64,000 nt of DNA from Adiantum capillus-veneris (lineage: Eukaryota; Streptophyta; Polypodiopsida; Polypodiales; Pteridaceae), in NCBI GenBank assembly GCA_014529385.2, contig CM043964.1, positions 100,997 through 164,996 of the forward strand, read 5' to 3'. Below, piece by piece: positions 24,081 through 35,510 of the stretch; positions within the stretch are counted from its first letter, which is position 1; each line of letters starts with the position of its first letter. The notes under the pieces are model-generated. The model was not told the DNA's origin. It saw only the letters and a list, made by a program, of their open reading frames with translations, and did no database searches. The translations under genes and the position numbers were made by a program.

Positions 24081-26136
24081 CTCGGGCTGCTTGGAAATGT
24101 TCAACAGTGATCAAACAAACACAATTATATATGTAAGAAAAAGAGGGAAGCGGGAGGGGGTGATTGTTGCACTAATACCTTCTTACAAATCTGTCATGAA
24201 AAATGAAAGTGAGATTAGTATTTGTTCAACATAGCTTGAGTAAATTACACCACAACACATCACAAGAAAAGACACCTCAATCACTGTCTTAAGGCCAGGG
24301 GAGTCCTCTCCACCTTGTCGCCCTCTTACAATATGTGGGATTTATGGCTAAATTGATGATAACACCCAGAGACAAGCTATCAAGAACTTTAAAAAAAAAC
24401 ACCAAGACACTTACACATCATTGTTGTTCATTACTTCACGTTGGAAGAGAGACAAAGTATCCAAGACTACTCCAAATCCACCCTCCTGATTCAGCAAATG
24501 TTGGGCTTACCTAGTAGGCGAAATGATAGATTTCCTACTCTCAATTGAATGATCACTCTCTCTCTTACAATGGCATAGAGTTTTCTTGCTAATCACCCTA
24601 TTACAACACATGCACATGCATAAGACAATGAGCTTCCACTCAAGAACTCCTTCTAGAGAGGTTGAGCTTGGCTTCTTAAGCTATAGCATAGCATAGTGCT
24701 CTTGCTTATGACTCTCCCCATTTGTGCTAGCTACACCCTCCTTTTATAGCAGTTTTGAAGGCTAGGGTTACTCCTCTAACCATGGTTAGGTTATATTTTT
24801 GGCACTTATCTAATTTCTTTTGCTTGGAATTATCAAGAAGTTGGTGTGGATAGATGAAGAAGAGAGAGAGGAAGAAGTGGAGGTGATAGGACTTTTCATA
24901 GTAGGTTTAGTGTTAGTAAATTAGTAGAGTTAGTATTTTTATTGATTTAAAAATGGAATTGGATATTTATAATGGGAGTATCCATGTAGGATACAAATAA
25001 GGAAGAAAAACTCTTAATAGGTAAGAAAACATGGATTTCTTACAATGTTGATGCTCCAAGGGTGAAATCATGTTAACCTGTCGCGCTTTTTGTGCTAGTT
25101 AGCAATTTCAAGTTAGCACATCTTCAAAAAGATGGGCGTCCGATAAATTTTTTACAATAATATTCAAACTTTGTCGGAGGTTGTACATTTGGATTCCTTG
25201 TTTCAAGTGCGTTCTATTGATATATCATATGTCATAGATCTTGGAGATGTAACTCAAGTTATTGTACTAGTTAGCATATGTCAAAATTGTGCTAGTTAGC
25301 ATTGTCGGGGACATGAAAAAGCATGACAGGTTAACATGCTTTCACCCCCAAGTGTCTTGAGTAGGGTCAATTTTGACGCTTGTTGACGGTACGTTTTTTC
25401 TCCACTCTTGACCTTCCTTGGAAGCCAAGGTAAGTGAACATGAGTAATCAATCACCATGATGCTGTCTTTCAAGAGAAGAGGCTGAATTTTGTGGTTTTT
25501 TTTTATAGATATGGGTAATATGGATGAGGAAAAATGAGACTAGGTGGTCAATTTTGGAATGGAAGTGTGTGTAGGAGACATGAGTTCACCATGGTTTCTC
25601 TTATTCTTCAAGGTTAAGAAGAAGGTGAGTAGGGTGCAGAGAGGAGTGGTGAGAGAGGTAGGGATTATGAGAGGAGAAGTGTGTGTGAAAGAGGAAAATG
25701 ATAAAGTGGAAGAGGAGTGTGGCTACATAGCATGGGCAAACTGGGGTCCACCAATAAAATCATAGCTCACAGCTCGTAGCTCAAAACAATATGAAAAAAT
25801 TTGAGGTAAAATATCAGCTCACGATGTACATCTTTTGTTTGTATCACCTTTTCAAATTCTGGGAGCATGTGATCGTTAAAAAATTCAGCAAAACCAATTG
25901 TTTTTTCCACTACACAAAGTCCTTGTGAGGTCCTTCTTTGGATGATTCTTTTGAATACCTCCAAGAGTGAGCCCCCCATAGTGCATGCATGCATGCCACA
26001 TAGCCTTGACCATATTTGGTAGGTCTATAACTGAAGATATTATTGAGATCATGATATAAGTGAATAGTACAACTAAGAAAATCAAATATTGAGAGGGTCT
26101 AAAAAAATATGTACATGTCAAATATAAATAAACTAG
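23865..26136 (-). repeat. Element E 5' LTR (LTR2), left part
   Basis: Starts TGAGGCTGTCCGGGG and tracks LTR1 closely for over 2 kb apart from the MITE and the shorter GA tract (24040-24078). It breaks off at CTAG (26133-26136), where an LTR in the opposite orientation begins. The missing right part resumes at 28681. Confidence 0.9.
25060..25347. mobile_element. 288-bp MITE with 4-bp CCAA duplication inside LTR2
   Basis: Terminal inverted repeats begin GGGTGAAA, have one mismatch (T/G), then continue CATGTTAACCTGTC, about 23 bp in all. They are flanked by CCAA at 25056-25059 and 25348-25351. LTR1 has the empty site (GCTCCAAGTGTC, near 17840) with one CCAA, so insertion is proven by the partner LTR. 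The inside also holds repeated GTGCTAGTTAGCA-like segments. There is no coding. Superfamily unassigned. Confidence 0.92.
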
Positions 26137-28680
26137 TGATAGCCATTTTTTCGGCTTTCCATAATTGCCATAGTAAATCTACCTCACCGTACCAAATCAT
26201 CCAAACACTGTAAGCTATCCCTACCATATCACTGTATATAGGTGTGTGTGAGTTAGGGGACTTTCTCCATATTTTCTTAAAAACCCTCACTAGCTAGTCA
26301 CTGCGCTAGTTGAGCCAAAAAAAATACAAAAAATAAAAATATAAGTATATTAGGGCCCATTTGTGTGTAAATATTTCATTGTATATAGGGCCTAAATAAA
26401 AGGATTTTCATAATATTTTTGGTATTTATTTAAATATTTATACTTAGGTGTGTGTATTTATGCTATGTTCATTGACTCACCATTACCATATTTTTTCTTA
26501 CCATTTTGCATACTCTTTATTCCATATAAAAATAATTTCATGCAAGCTTCTCTTATTTTTGGTGTAACTCCATCCCAACAAAAATCCAAAAAACTAGTTT
26601 ATTTATGTGTAATTTTTTCACTGTTGTCATTTTTTCCTTCCTACATCTATTCTCTATTACTCTCATAAATTAGACCACCAAAAATATTCATCTTTTTTAT
26701 GGTAGACTTATAATGGAGAGATTTATATTTTGAACCCCTTTATATTTTTTCCATTTTTTATATTTATATTTTTTTATTGTTATTTTTTGACAACCCTCAA
26801 TATTTGATTTTCTTAGTTGTACTATTCACTTATATCATGATCTCAACAATATCTTCAATTATAGACCTACCAAATAAGGTCAAGGGTATGTGGCATGCAT
26901 GCATACACCATGGTGAGCTCACTCTTGGAGGTATTCAAAAGAATCATCCAAAGAAGGACCTCACAAGGACCTTGCGCAGTGAAAAAACAATCGGTTTTGC
27001 TGAATTTTTAAAGATCACATGCTCCCCGAATTTGAAAAGTTGATACAAACAAAAGTTGTAGCTCGTGGGCTGATCTTTCACCTCAAATGTTTTCATATTT
27101 TTTTGAGCTACGAGCTGTGACCTATGATTTTATTGGTGGACCCCAGTTTCCCATGCTATGCAGCCACACTCCCTCTTCCACTTTATCATTTTCCTCTTTC
27201 ACACACACTCCTCCCTCTCCTTCCCACTCCCAAACCTACAACTCCCATGTCATAATTCACCCTCTTCACCATTGCCACATCTCTCACACCTCCATAGCCT
27301 TCATCCTCCATTTCTACACCTTGTGTGTCCCCCTTTCTCTCTACATATATCCATATTACCATACTCTCTTTAGCTTGTAAAGAACTTCAAAAAATCAGCG
27401 AAAATCCAAAGATAAACTCTGCAAATGAAGGCTTTTTTGAATTTTCCAAGGTGGTTTGAAATAATATTCATCGACACGCGCTGCTTCGCATGCCGACTGC
27501 CGACTGCTTCTTCTTGGTGAATAAAAACTTCTCAAGGATTCAACTCTCTTTAAGGATCATCTAACCTCTCTCTCATAATCACATCTTATCTTTATATATC
27601 AATAATTTGTAAAGATTTGTAAATAGATTTTTAGTATAATTAGAGTGGCACTTCCAAATTATTCACTCAATCCTCTCCTCTCTATCAATCAATAATTCTC
27701 TTTTTGAGCCCACATCCGTGTGACTCAAAGGACAAGAGAGACCCACCCTCATTAAAAAAAAATATATACATATATGCATATATTTTATTTTACTTCAAAT
27801 AAACTTGATTAGGCCTAATCCTAATCGGGGCTTCTAAAGCCTATAAATAGAGCCCTTCTCTCTCTTGTAAATCATCACATGATCGCACTACACCACACCA
27901 TTCTCAACACATAACACACCACTCTTCAAGTCTAGTTGTGTAGAGTGTGTGCATTGTGAGTGCTCTATTCCATCACTACACATAGGTGCATGGAGAAGCT
28001 TGAAGTTAGTTATGCCATCTAGAGGAGTGGAGTGATACTATACTCTGCAACCACACTTGTAGCCTACTCTTGTGCATAAATAAGATTTATAGTTTTGGGT
28101 GCAATTGTATGCTGCAACTACGACTCTTCTCTCCAAATTGACTTGATAAGTTGGCTCATCAGGTGGTTGAAGGTATATTGTCCTTGAAGTTTGTTGTGCC
28201 ATTTCATGCTTGGTGGTTTGAGGGCTTGTTGAATTGTTTGCGTAAAAGGTGAATTGTAAGAGGGTGCTCGGTGAGAGGGCTCCCGTGACCCTAAGACAAT
28301 TTGTGTATTGGCAACAAGGTCAAGTTTTGTGTTGTCTCTCTATTTCTCATCAAGCTTTGTGTGTATATAGTCTTTAAGGCTAAGACTGAGTTGCTCAAGC
28401 TGATTTGTGCTCTTTACCTCTCTCTGGCATGGTGAATGTTTGTGTTTGGTGTGGGTGGCTATCTTGCATTCCCCTCTCTTTGTGCGTTTGAGTACAAGGA
28501 GATATCACGTGTGTCCTAGTTCGCATCTACAACTAGGTGGTGCCCCTTTTCTTGTTTGGTTTTTGGTTGTGGGTTGTTGTTGTCTCTGATTGTGCTTACC
28601 CCAGCCCCAATTGAGCAGCACGGGAGCCTCGAAGGGTGTTTAGAGGCCGCTCTTCTTGTTGCCCACCCCGGACCGCCTCA
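26137..28680 (+). repeat. Solo LTR (LTR3) of an E-related element, inserted inverted into LTR2
   Basis: Begins TGATAGCCATTTTTTCGGC and ends GGACCGCCTCA, the reverse-complement tips of LTR1. Its first 1.1 kb and last 180 bp match LTR1 read on -, but 27215-28430 is unrelated to the middle of LTR1/LTR2. Sense signals include CCTATAAATAGAG (TATA, about 27840). No internal element sequence is present, so it is a solo LTR. Flanks are CTAG on the left (26133-26136) and ATAG on the right (28681-28684), a near-perfect 4-bp duplication. Confidence 0.88.
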
Positions 28681-29292
28681 ATAGGTGGAAAAAATATAAA
28701 GGGGTCAAAATAAATCTCTCTCATTACAAGTCTACCATAAGAAGATGAATATTTTTGGTGGTCTAATTCATGAGAGTAATAGAGAATAGATGTAGGAAGG
28801 AAGAAATGACAATAGTGAAAAAATATACACATAAATAAACTAGTTGTTTTGGATTTTTGTTGGGATGGAGTTACACCAAAAATAAGAGAAGCTTGCATGA
28901 AATTATTTTTATATGGAATAATGAGTATGCAAAATGGTAAGAAAAAAATGGTAATGTTGACTCAATGTACATAGCATAAATAACACACCATAGGTAGAAA
29001 TATTAAATAAATACCAAAATAATTATGAAAAATCCTTTTATTTAGGCCCTATATACAATGAAATATTTACACACAAATGGGCCATAATATACTTTTATTT
29101 TTTATTTTTTTGGCTCAACTAGCCCATTGACTAGCTAATTAAGGGTTTTTAAGAAGATATGGGAAAAGTCTCCTAACTCACACACACACCTATATACAGT
29201 GAAATGGTAGGGATAGCCACAGTGTTTGTATGATTTTGGTAGGGTGGGTTCACTCATTATGGCAATTACGGAGAGCCGAAAAACGGCTATCA
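28681..29292 (-). repeat. Element E 5' LTR (LTR2), right part
   Basis: Continues LTR2 after the inverted solo LTR. It matches LTR1 at about 18545-19136 and ends CGGCTATCA at 29292, followed by the right CTAT duplication. Confidence 0.9.
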
Positions 29293-31207
29293 CTATTTTC
29301 AAGCTCAAGTACTAAATGTAGCTTCAAATTTTGTGTTCAAATTTCCAAATTTTTGAGTCTATTTCTGTAGCCAAATTTTTAGATTTTAAAATCAATTTCT
29401 TTTTATATGCCCAAGTACTAAATGTACATTCAAGTTGAGAGTTGATGGTGGTATTTTAAATGTTTAAATGGTATGATGTTTAGGTTTTTGAAGCATTCTC
29501 CATTTAGACATTGAATTTGATATGAGACCACATGAAAGCAGGTATTGAGACATGGATGTCACACTACCAATCATTCTTTCTTTTTATTGCATCATCCATT
29601 AGCGTTAGGTATTTTCCACTCCACATCTCTTTTCCAATGCTACTATCATAAGTTCCTTTGTCACTCAAAAGATCTACACATGGTTCAAGTCCATATGACA
29701 ATGCCACTTGCAGTCATGGCTCAATTTTCCATTTTTTTCTCTATGTCCTTAAGCCTTCCATGGGATTCCATTTAGTTGAAGGAGTGTTACACCAAGCTAA
29801 TATCTACCCCACCAGTGGCACACCTATGACCAGTGGGGTTTGTAAAGGGTGGACACACTATTAACCCTTTTTTTGTATATTAAGACGTCTTTTTTCTCAA
29901 TTGATGGAGATGCTTTCACCTGTTCACCAATAAGGCTACATTCTAGAGTCATTGTTGATAATGAGACGGAGAGTATTTAAAGCCAGGGGAAATGCCACAC
30001 TCTATGAAAAGGCTAGGGACTAGTGGTTGTCATGAATATGAAGCAAATGGTCATTGGAGAAATGAATTTCCTCATCCTACAAATGTCTAGCACCACCAAC
30101 AGAAAGACTAACAGCACTATGATTGCTATAAGAAGGGACAAATTTTCACGATGATTATCCCATACTCCAAATAAAAATAAAACCCACTAGAAATTATGGG
30201 GGTTTGTCTTAGTGAATAAAGTGTTTGAGCCAATTAATGCTACTCTAGAAGCATATCAAGTGGGTCACAAGCTAGGTATACTTTGGAAAATAAATGGAAA
30301 CATTACCTAGATCCTAAGCTAGAAAAACTAAGTTGGAAGCATACCAAAAGTTAGTATAAATTACACAAGAAATTTCTCGTAAATGTAGAAGAAATAACCA
30401 TCACCACTAGTGGAAACAAAACCAAGGGAACAAAGCACAAGTTAGAAAGTAGATAAACAGAAAGAAAAATAGGCAAATCTCAGAAGCGAACTAACTTTTG
30501 TTATGCTAGATTTAGAAGATGGATTAGATAGAATTTTCCTTGTAATGAACTACTAGCCTAATCATATACGGGATGTTGTAAGAGATAGCAATAATGAAAG
30601 TAAGACTTAAGGGTCAGCTCCATTTGAAGATTAAATTTTGGAACATACACCCATAGAGGTGGATATACAATCCTTGTATGGAGATTGGGATTCAAAGAGA
30701 TTGGGAGAGTCAAAAGGCAATAATGTAAAGACCCTACCTTTAGATTCGAGTGAACATGAAGAGCGATTAGTAACACACAAGACAACAAAAGTGCTTAAAA
30801 CCAAAGAACCTCAATGGTGGGAACTTTCATTTTATAATGTCCATTGAAATCATGTGTACATTAATGCTTGGTGAAATGCTAAGAATTAAACCAAATATCT
30901 TGCATAAAAGTAAGGAAAAAAAGGGAGAAAGGGTCTAACTCAAAACAACATTGAGGAATTGAGACAAGGAAAATCTCTAGGGAAAACCCTAAAACACGTT
31001 TTTAGTGAACAAGGTAGGAGACTATTATGAAGGTGACAAGGACAACACCACTTTACTTGTAAAGTATGATCAAGTAAAATCCATGGACATATTAAAAGGT
31101 AGCATGAGTATCCCCATTTCTACCAAGAAAAATTGGGAATCTTGAAAAATACCACTAGAAAAACAATAATGAAACTGCAACTTGAAAAGAATAAAAGATT
31201 GAATTAT

Positions 31208-31375
31208 TGGAGGGAGTGGTGGTCAATTTGTGTGGTATTGACTATCCACATACCTTTGCTATTGGGTAATGCATGATAAGGTGCCACACTAGTAGTGGTG
31301 GCCAATTTGTGTAGTATTGACTATCTACATACCTTTGCTATTGTGTAAATGCATGATAAGGTGCCACACTAGCTA
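31208..31375 (+). repeat. Direct tandem duplication, about 85 bp
   Basis: GTGGTCAATTTGTGTGGTAT... recurs about 85 bp later as GTGGCCAATTTGTGTAGTAT..., both running to GGTGCCACACTAG. A few point differences. Confidence 0.9.
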
Positions 31376-31547
31376 GCACATTTTGGCAGTGCTAGCCTCA
31401 ACTATTATTTTGTGAATATCCCTATTCAAAACTAGAAAAATTATGTATTCAAAAGAAGGATATCAAGTGCCTTGAATCATCATACTACACAAGACACTTT
31501 CATTCCATTTGATATGAGAAATTGGTTGGTAGCTACCACCTCAATAC

Positions 31548-31683
31548 CAATGTTTGAGACTTAAATTTTTAGTCCACCTTATCCTACAATGCCCTATTGC
31601 GGATTGTGGATTGAGACACCATTGTTTGAGAAACAAATGTTTAGTCCACCTTATCCTACATACAGCCTATTGTGGATTGTGGA
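31548..31683 (+). repeat. Direct duplication, about 70 bp
   Basis: TGTTTGAGA..TTAGTCCACCTTATCCTACA..CCTATTG(C/T)GGATTGTGGA occurs twice in tandem with minor changes. Confidence 0.88.
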
Positions 31684-32280
31684 AAGGAATCCAATTTTGA
31701 CATCAAAATAGGGAGAACCACTTATGCATCAATTGAAAATGATTTGATACCAGAGTTATAATGAGATATATCTCATGCAAGATAGATCGATAAAATAAAT
31801 AAATTTAAAAGACCATTCTTTCAAAGACATGTCAAAAGTCGAATCAAGGAATTTGATTAAGTATGTACTACAAATACAAAACTAGTGAAAGAAGATCACA
31901 TCTTGGATCAAGAAGTAAATCACAAAGAATATATTCCAAAGCCATTTATTGAGCATTTGTTAGAGCCATTTTAATACACTCAGCTTTTGGAAATGATGGA
32001 ACATACCTGTGAATGAATCAAATCTTAATAAATTTTGTGATGAGGAAGATTATGATATAATCATATGGTGCCCATAGTGAGTGAAGACAACAGAGAGGAT
32101 TCTAGTAAACAAGAGAGCAAATGTGTGAAGGAGAGCTTTGTACTAATCAAAATATACCATCAATAATTTTTCTAATCAAGATCAAGAGGATGAGGCTATA
32201 TATTAAGATAATGCTGACAAGATTGTAGAGATAGTCACTTCAAGTGGCTTACATTTAGAAAAAGAGAAATCAAAAGTGAA

Positions 32281-32560
32281 ATTTTTGGCAAGGAAAGGAG
32301 AGGGAATTTTTTTGACCTACCAAACGATTGACCATGGAAATGGAGATCCATATGATCATCTAGCTAGTTTTAGGCAAGTGTTGTAAGTTGATCAACTATA
32401 TGATTTTCATAGGGAATACGAGGGTTTTGGTGACAACTTTTGAGGGCAAAGCGTTAACTTGGTTTCAAACTTTGAAAAATGAAAGCATAATGATTAGAAT
32501 GGAGCAATCTTTTTGAGTGAGAGTTTTTCCTAAATGTTGTATTTTACAAAAAAATGCTCA
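32281..32560 (+). pseudogene. Retrotransposon gag remnant
   Basis: One frame reads GNGDPYDHLASFRQVL then a stop. After a frame change it reads VTTFEGKALTWFQTLKN. This matches the plant Retrotrans_gag pattern (DPxxHLxxF ... gxAxxWFxxL). Flanking sequence does not continue into other retroelement domains, so the remnant is isolated and its element unknown. Confidence 0.6.
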
Positions 32561-32999
32561 CTCGGAAAGTATTGGAGCTATTGGAGTGAGATCTTAGGAG
32601 AGATATTTGTTTAAATTTTTATCCATCTCTCTCTCTCTCTCTCTCTCTCTCGCTCTCTCTTTCCCTCTCTCTCTCTCTATCTCTCTCTCCCCCCAAACCC
32701 TAGCGTCACCTCCACATTCCCCCCCTGGGCAAGGGGCAGCTCTGTGGGGGGGGAGGGGGGGGTGTTAAGCCCTAAAATCAGTCCCTCACTTCAGCTCAAG
32801 CCCATCAAAGATTCATTTTCCTCTGTGTGCACCCTATCAAGTGTGCTCGTTTCAGGCCCCGTGTCAGGTGTGCTCTCTCAATTGCCTCATAACAAGCTTC
32901 ACCCTCTGACCTACATCAAAAGCCGATGGTGCATTAGCATCCCTTGGTCGGCATCCCCTTAACACTAATGCCGGCCGGCTGCATTGAAAAACTCTAAGG

Positions 33000-33413
33000 C
33001 CCTTTGGACAGAGTCATGGAAGAAAATCGTGACCTCAAGGCTCACCTTAGCAAGCTTGAGGCAGCATTTGACTCGGTGGTAGATCTTACTACCGACAAGG
33101 TGAAGCAAGTTGAAGAAAAAGTCACCCAAGCTTAGTCGGCCACACATGACATTACGAAGAAGATTGACACTAAGATATAAGCGGTCTTACAAGAGCATCA
33201 ACTACAAGAATCACTTGGCCTCAAGGTTAGTATTAGGGGGCTTCCCTCACCATGGTGCATCGACGAGGATACCCTTGAAGAAGCCATCATCAAAAGCTCA
33301 ACGATATCCTTCAACCAATTCACATAGAGCCCAAAACTCTCTTGGATCAATGATACACACATGTAGATATCACCTAAGCATGGTATCCTTAGCTTGAGGG
33401 ACAAAGAAGAGCG
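33000..33413 (+). pseudogene. Degenerate coiled-coil ORF of unknown origin
   Basis: From the ATG at 33016 one frame is coding-like: MEENRDLKAHLSKLEAAF, then DKVKQVEEKV (a heptad-like coiled coil), then LGLKVSIRGLPSPWCIDEDTLEE. It has stop codons at three or four points in about 400 bp. The coil followed by an xxIRGLP-type strand is loosely like non-LTR retrotransposon ORF1, but I cannot establish that. A CT-rich tract follows (33418-33600). Confidence 0.4.
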
Positions 33414-33417
33414 GCTG

Positions 33418-33603
33418 CTCTCTCTCTCTCTCTCTCTCTCTCCCTCTCTCTCTCTCCCTCTCTTCAAACACACACTCTCTCTATATCTGTTTCTCTCTCC
33501 CCCTTTTCTCTCTATCTCTTTCTCTCCCCCTTCTCTCTCTTCCTTCTCATTTGTTTCCTCCCTGTCTCTCTATCTCTGTCCCTCTTTCTCTCTGTTTTCT
33601 CCT
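33418..33603. repeat. Pyrimidine-rich (CT)n/(TCCC) tract
   Basis: Nearly pure C/T sequence on the + strand with short CT runs broken by CCC, TTT and A. Shorter related CT tracts occur at 32628-32690. Confidence 0.9.
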
Positions 33604-33870
33604 TAGGAAAACCATATTCAGACATAAATAGTCAACAGAAATCATTTTTTAAAGTATTGCATGCCAAATATAAATGATTCAAAGACAATGCATGCCAAAT
33701 ATAAAATGATGCCCCAAATGGACAACAAACTATCCTAGACCAATCGAACATACATTTGACATACACTATACCCAAATTGAGATTGGCTAGCTGGTCATGG
33801 ACAACTATGACTCCTTTTAGTATGCACTCTCTACACGTATGTCAATGAGTCACTCCTCTTGAGACCTTGT

Positions 33871-33871
<1 letters not shown>

Positions 33872-33965
<94 letters not shown>

Positions 33966-34138
33966 CGTGTGTGTGTGTGCGCGGTGTGCTGTGATTTGTA
34001 TTATTTGCGTCATTGTTGTCTGTGTCCTAGCCGCTCAAAGCTAGTTGGTGCCCCCCCATGTTCACTCGCCGTGACGAGTTTGGCGTGCACAGTCCTCGTG
34101 TAGAGGCCACTGGGTTTGTTTTGCGCTTGTTCTTATCA
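33872..34138 (+). repeat. Element G 5' LTR, recognisable 3' portion
   Basis: A TC microsatellite (33872-33963) is followed by CCTAGCCGCTCAAAGCTAGTTGGTGCC and GTAGAGGCCAC, matching the order in LTR1 read on -. It ends TTATCA at 34138, just before the primer-binding site. The LTR start upstream could not be fixed. Confidence 0.7.
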
Positions 34139-34140
34139 TT

Positions 34141-34160
34141 TGGTGCGACCACTGAGCAGG
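34141..34160 (+). other. Primer-binding site of element G
   Basis: TGGTGCGACCACTGAGCAGG, two bases after the LTR end. It is the same type as in element E. Confidence 0.7.
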
Positions 34161-35327
34161 GCTTCTCAAAAACCTTCAATTTACAATAGTGAAGACGATG
34201 CACATCATCGACCATGGACAAATGGCGATGGGAATCCTCAAATTGGAGAACGAAGGAGAAAGAAGCTCAAGAAGCACTAACAACCTTCATCGCAATGCTA
34301 ATGTCAAAATACACCGTCGTCAACATCCAGGAAGTAAGTCCTCCATCTCGCATCTCTCATTCTAACCGCAAATCAAGAGCCACCGGAGGAAGGGCTGCAA
34401 GCTCCTCTCATTGTCCTTGCCCACAACACTCTATCAATGAGTGCCATCAATGGAGGTATAGGAGAAACATAATTTCTCTACATCGACGTCCACCACAAAG
34501 AAATCATCCGTATTAAGGAGGGAAAGAGGTTAGTGAAGCCTCTGTTCCCCAAGGAATCTGAAAATAAAAGTGTAGCCTCTACTTCTAAGTGGCCCAAAGG
34601 GGCTGCTTGTGCCAAAGAAAAAGAAGGGCTAGGCCAATCCTAAATCACATGACCCCCAAGGAAGGAAAAACACCCGGCCACATGACTCCTTTGAGTTTAG
34701 AAAGCAGAATCATGCCTAGGCTACCAAAAAGAAGGTCATCCAAAGAAAAGTGGCAAAAGATCACCTATCGATTTGCAGCGCACATGCGAGTGCTGCCAGT
34801 TCACTTCGACAACCCCCAAAGTGGAGGTGATAAGAAGGCTCCCATGCCCTAGAGAGGAGTGGTTTTTCTATTGTCCTTGATGTTTTGGAGGGTGGATAGA
34901 GGGCCTTTCTCCTCTCCCTGTACAACTCATCCTGAAGAAACTGTCTACCATGGGTGAAATCGAGTGGACCGTTGATAAGCTACAATTAAATGGTGTGAAA
35001 TTCATGCAACAAACCGATTACAATATCTACTTGCAAGTGTTGCTAGCTAAAAGGCTAGGAGTGGTCAAACACGTCATCCTGACTCAATACCTGCTGAGCA
35101 ATGAAGGGAAGGTGGAGCCTATGAAGGGGGATGACCTCTTGTGGATGTGCCGACTTGTCAACACCGGCATGGTAAGGGTATAAGTGAGTACTCTACACTC
35201 TGTGGATCATGGATAAGGACCAACCGCTTTTTCGTTTAGGTTTTTGCAACACATGCACATAAATATATATATAGATAGGAAGATCTTCTATCAGTAGTAG
35301 ATTGTGTATTTGTTTGGTGTTGTGTTG
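34161..35327 (+). other. Element G leader region
   Basis: Between primer-binding site and gag. Short basic, Pro/Arg-rich open frames occur (34214-34516, 34589-34852, 34950-35183) interrupted by stops. They may be an N-terminal gag or an extra upstream ORF, as some Tat elements have, but no motif supports this. The solo LTR H follows. Confidence 0.5.
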
Positions 35328-35331
35328 CTAG

Positions 35332-35446
35332 TGACGAAGGAAATTTGGAATGGCGGCCTCTACACCAAATCAAACTCCATTGCGCCACAAGGGAAATGAG
35401 ATAAGGGCACCACCTAGTCTTGGAAGCGTGGGCTAGGACCGCTACA

Positions 35447-35510
<64 letters not shown>

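Larger units (their letters stand above)
29293..32280. other. Decayed unassigned sequence with local duplications
   Basis: No long open frames or recognised domains. Some weakly coding-like stretches on + (for example near 30640-30845 and 31940-31975) may be an old retroelement leading into the gag scrap at 32281, but I cannot show this. The two direct duplications are listed separately. Confidence 0.5.
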
